Position numbers and translations under genes: made by a program. This document shows, one piece after another, positions 6,507 through 6,642 of a DNA stretch of 6,642 nucleotides. Position 1 is the stretch's first letter. Each line of letters starts with the position of its first letter. Origin of the DNA: CAIWGV01 sp964515175 (GTDB lineage Bacteria; Pseudomonadota; Alphaproteobacteria; UBA7879; UBA5542). Under the pieces are notes generated by a model that was not told the origin of the DNA, made no database searches, and saw only the letters and a list, made by a program, of their open reading frames with translations. The stretch is from positions 1-6,642 of the forward strand of contig CAZEUR010000053.1 in assembly GCA_964515175.1 (NCBI GenBank), in the 5' to 3' direction.

Positions 6507-6642
6507 CTAAAAATATATGCGCTCCATTCCCTTACAAAATACAGTTTTATAGGGAGTCCCACAAGTTTAAATGTGGGGGTTCATATCATAGATACCCCTT
6601 CTTCTCCCCGACATTCTAATTTTTGTAAGCCCCCTTGAAATC
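6507..6642. other. Upstream region of rnc with hairpins and a possible promoter
   Basis: No gene is identified; in alphaproteobacteria lepB often lies upstream, but no lepB coding end can be recognised here. A hairpin with arms CCCACA (6558-6563) and TGTGGG (6572-6577) around 8 bases lies beside a second one, TATC (6584-6587) / GATA (6591-6594), extended by GGGG (6576-6579) / CCCC (6595-6598) with a 4-base bulge. Both lie between 9-bp inverted repeats CTTACAAAA (6531-6539) and TTTTGTAAG (6621-6629). A weak minus-strand promoter is possible: TTGTGG (6559-6564), 17-bp spacer, TATTTT (6536-6541); TATAAA at 6545-6550 is an alternative -10. All of these are weak calls. Confidence 0.3.

Noticed and set aside
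1..6642. CRISPR array, tRNA, rRNA or transposase
   Set aside because: No regularly spaced repeats, cloverleaf or transposase motifs were found on either strand.

Overview
The window looks like a piece of an alphaproteobacterial chromosome. All five genes read on the minus strand, in transcription order rnc (RNase III), era (GTPase), an unrecognised exported methyltransferase-like gene, recO and parC. The order rnc-era-recO with parC next to recO is familiar from Alphaproteobacteria. RecO and ParC also resemble that class: RecO lacks a complete set of zinc-binding cysteines, and ParC has the N-terminal and active-site motifs typical of the group. The moderate G+C of the housekeeping genes and the AT-rich accessory gene would fit a host-associated lineage such as Holosporales or Paracaedibacterales, but that placement is only an inference.

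Layout, left to right. Positions 1-318 hold no recognisable gene and lie downstream of parC. parC (319-2541) overlaps recO (2526-3248) by 16 bases, so the two are probably translated from one message. A 47-bp palindromic repeat (3266-3312) and a TATAAT-like -10 element sit in the recO leader. Positions 3376-4818 hold an AT-rich 480-codon gene with a Sec-type signal sequence, a KsgA/Erm-like SAM-methyltransferase fold carrying an NPPY catalytic motif, and a C-terminal region of about 250 residues that I do not recognise. A second, degenerate 47-bp copy of the same repeat, in the same orientation, lies at 4880-4926 and abuts the era stop codon. era (4927-5826) and rnc (5823-6506) overlap by ATGA. 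Positions 6507-6642 hold the upstream region of rnc, with several hairpins and no gene I can identify.

How it fits together. rnc and era act in rRNA processing and 30S maturation, recO in RecF-pathway recombination, and parC in chromosome decatenation. The methyltransferase gene interrupts this conserved block between era and recO. Its low G+C, its own -10 element and its two flanking direct repeats suggest it was acquired. The combination of an export signal with a nucleic-acid-type adenine methyltransferase fold is the most unusual thing in the window.
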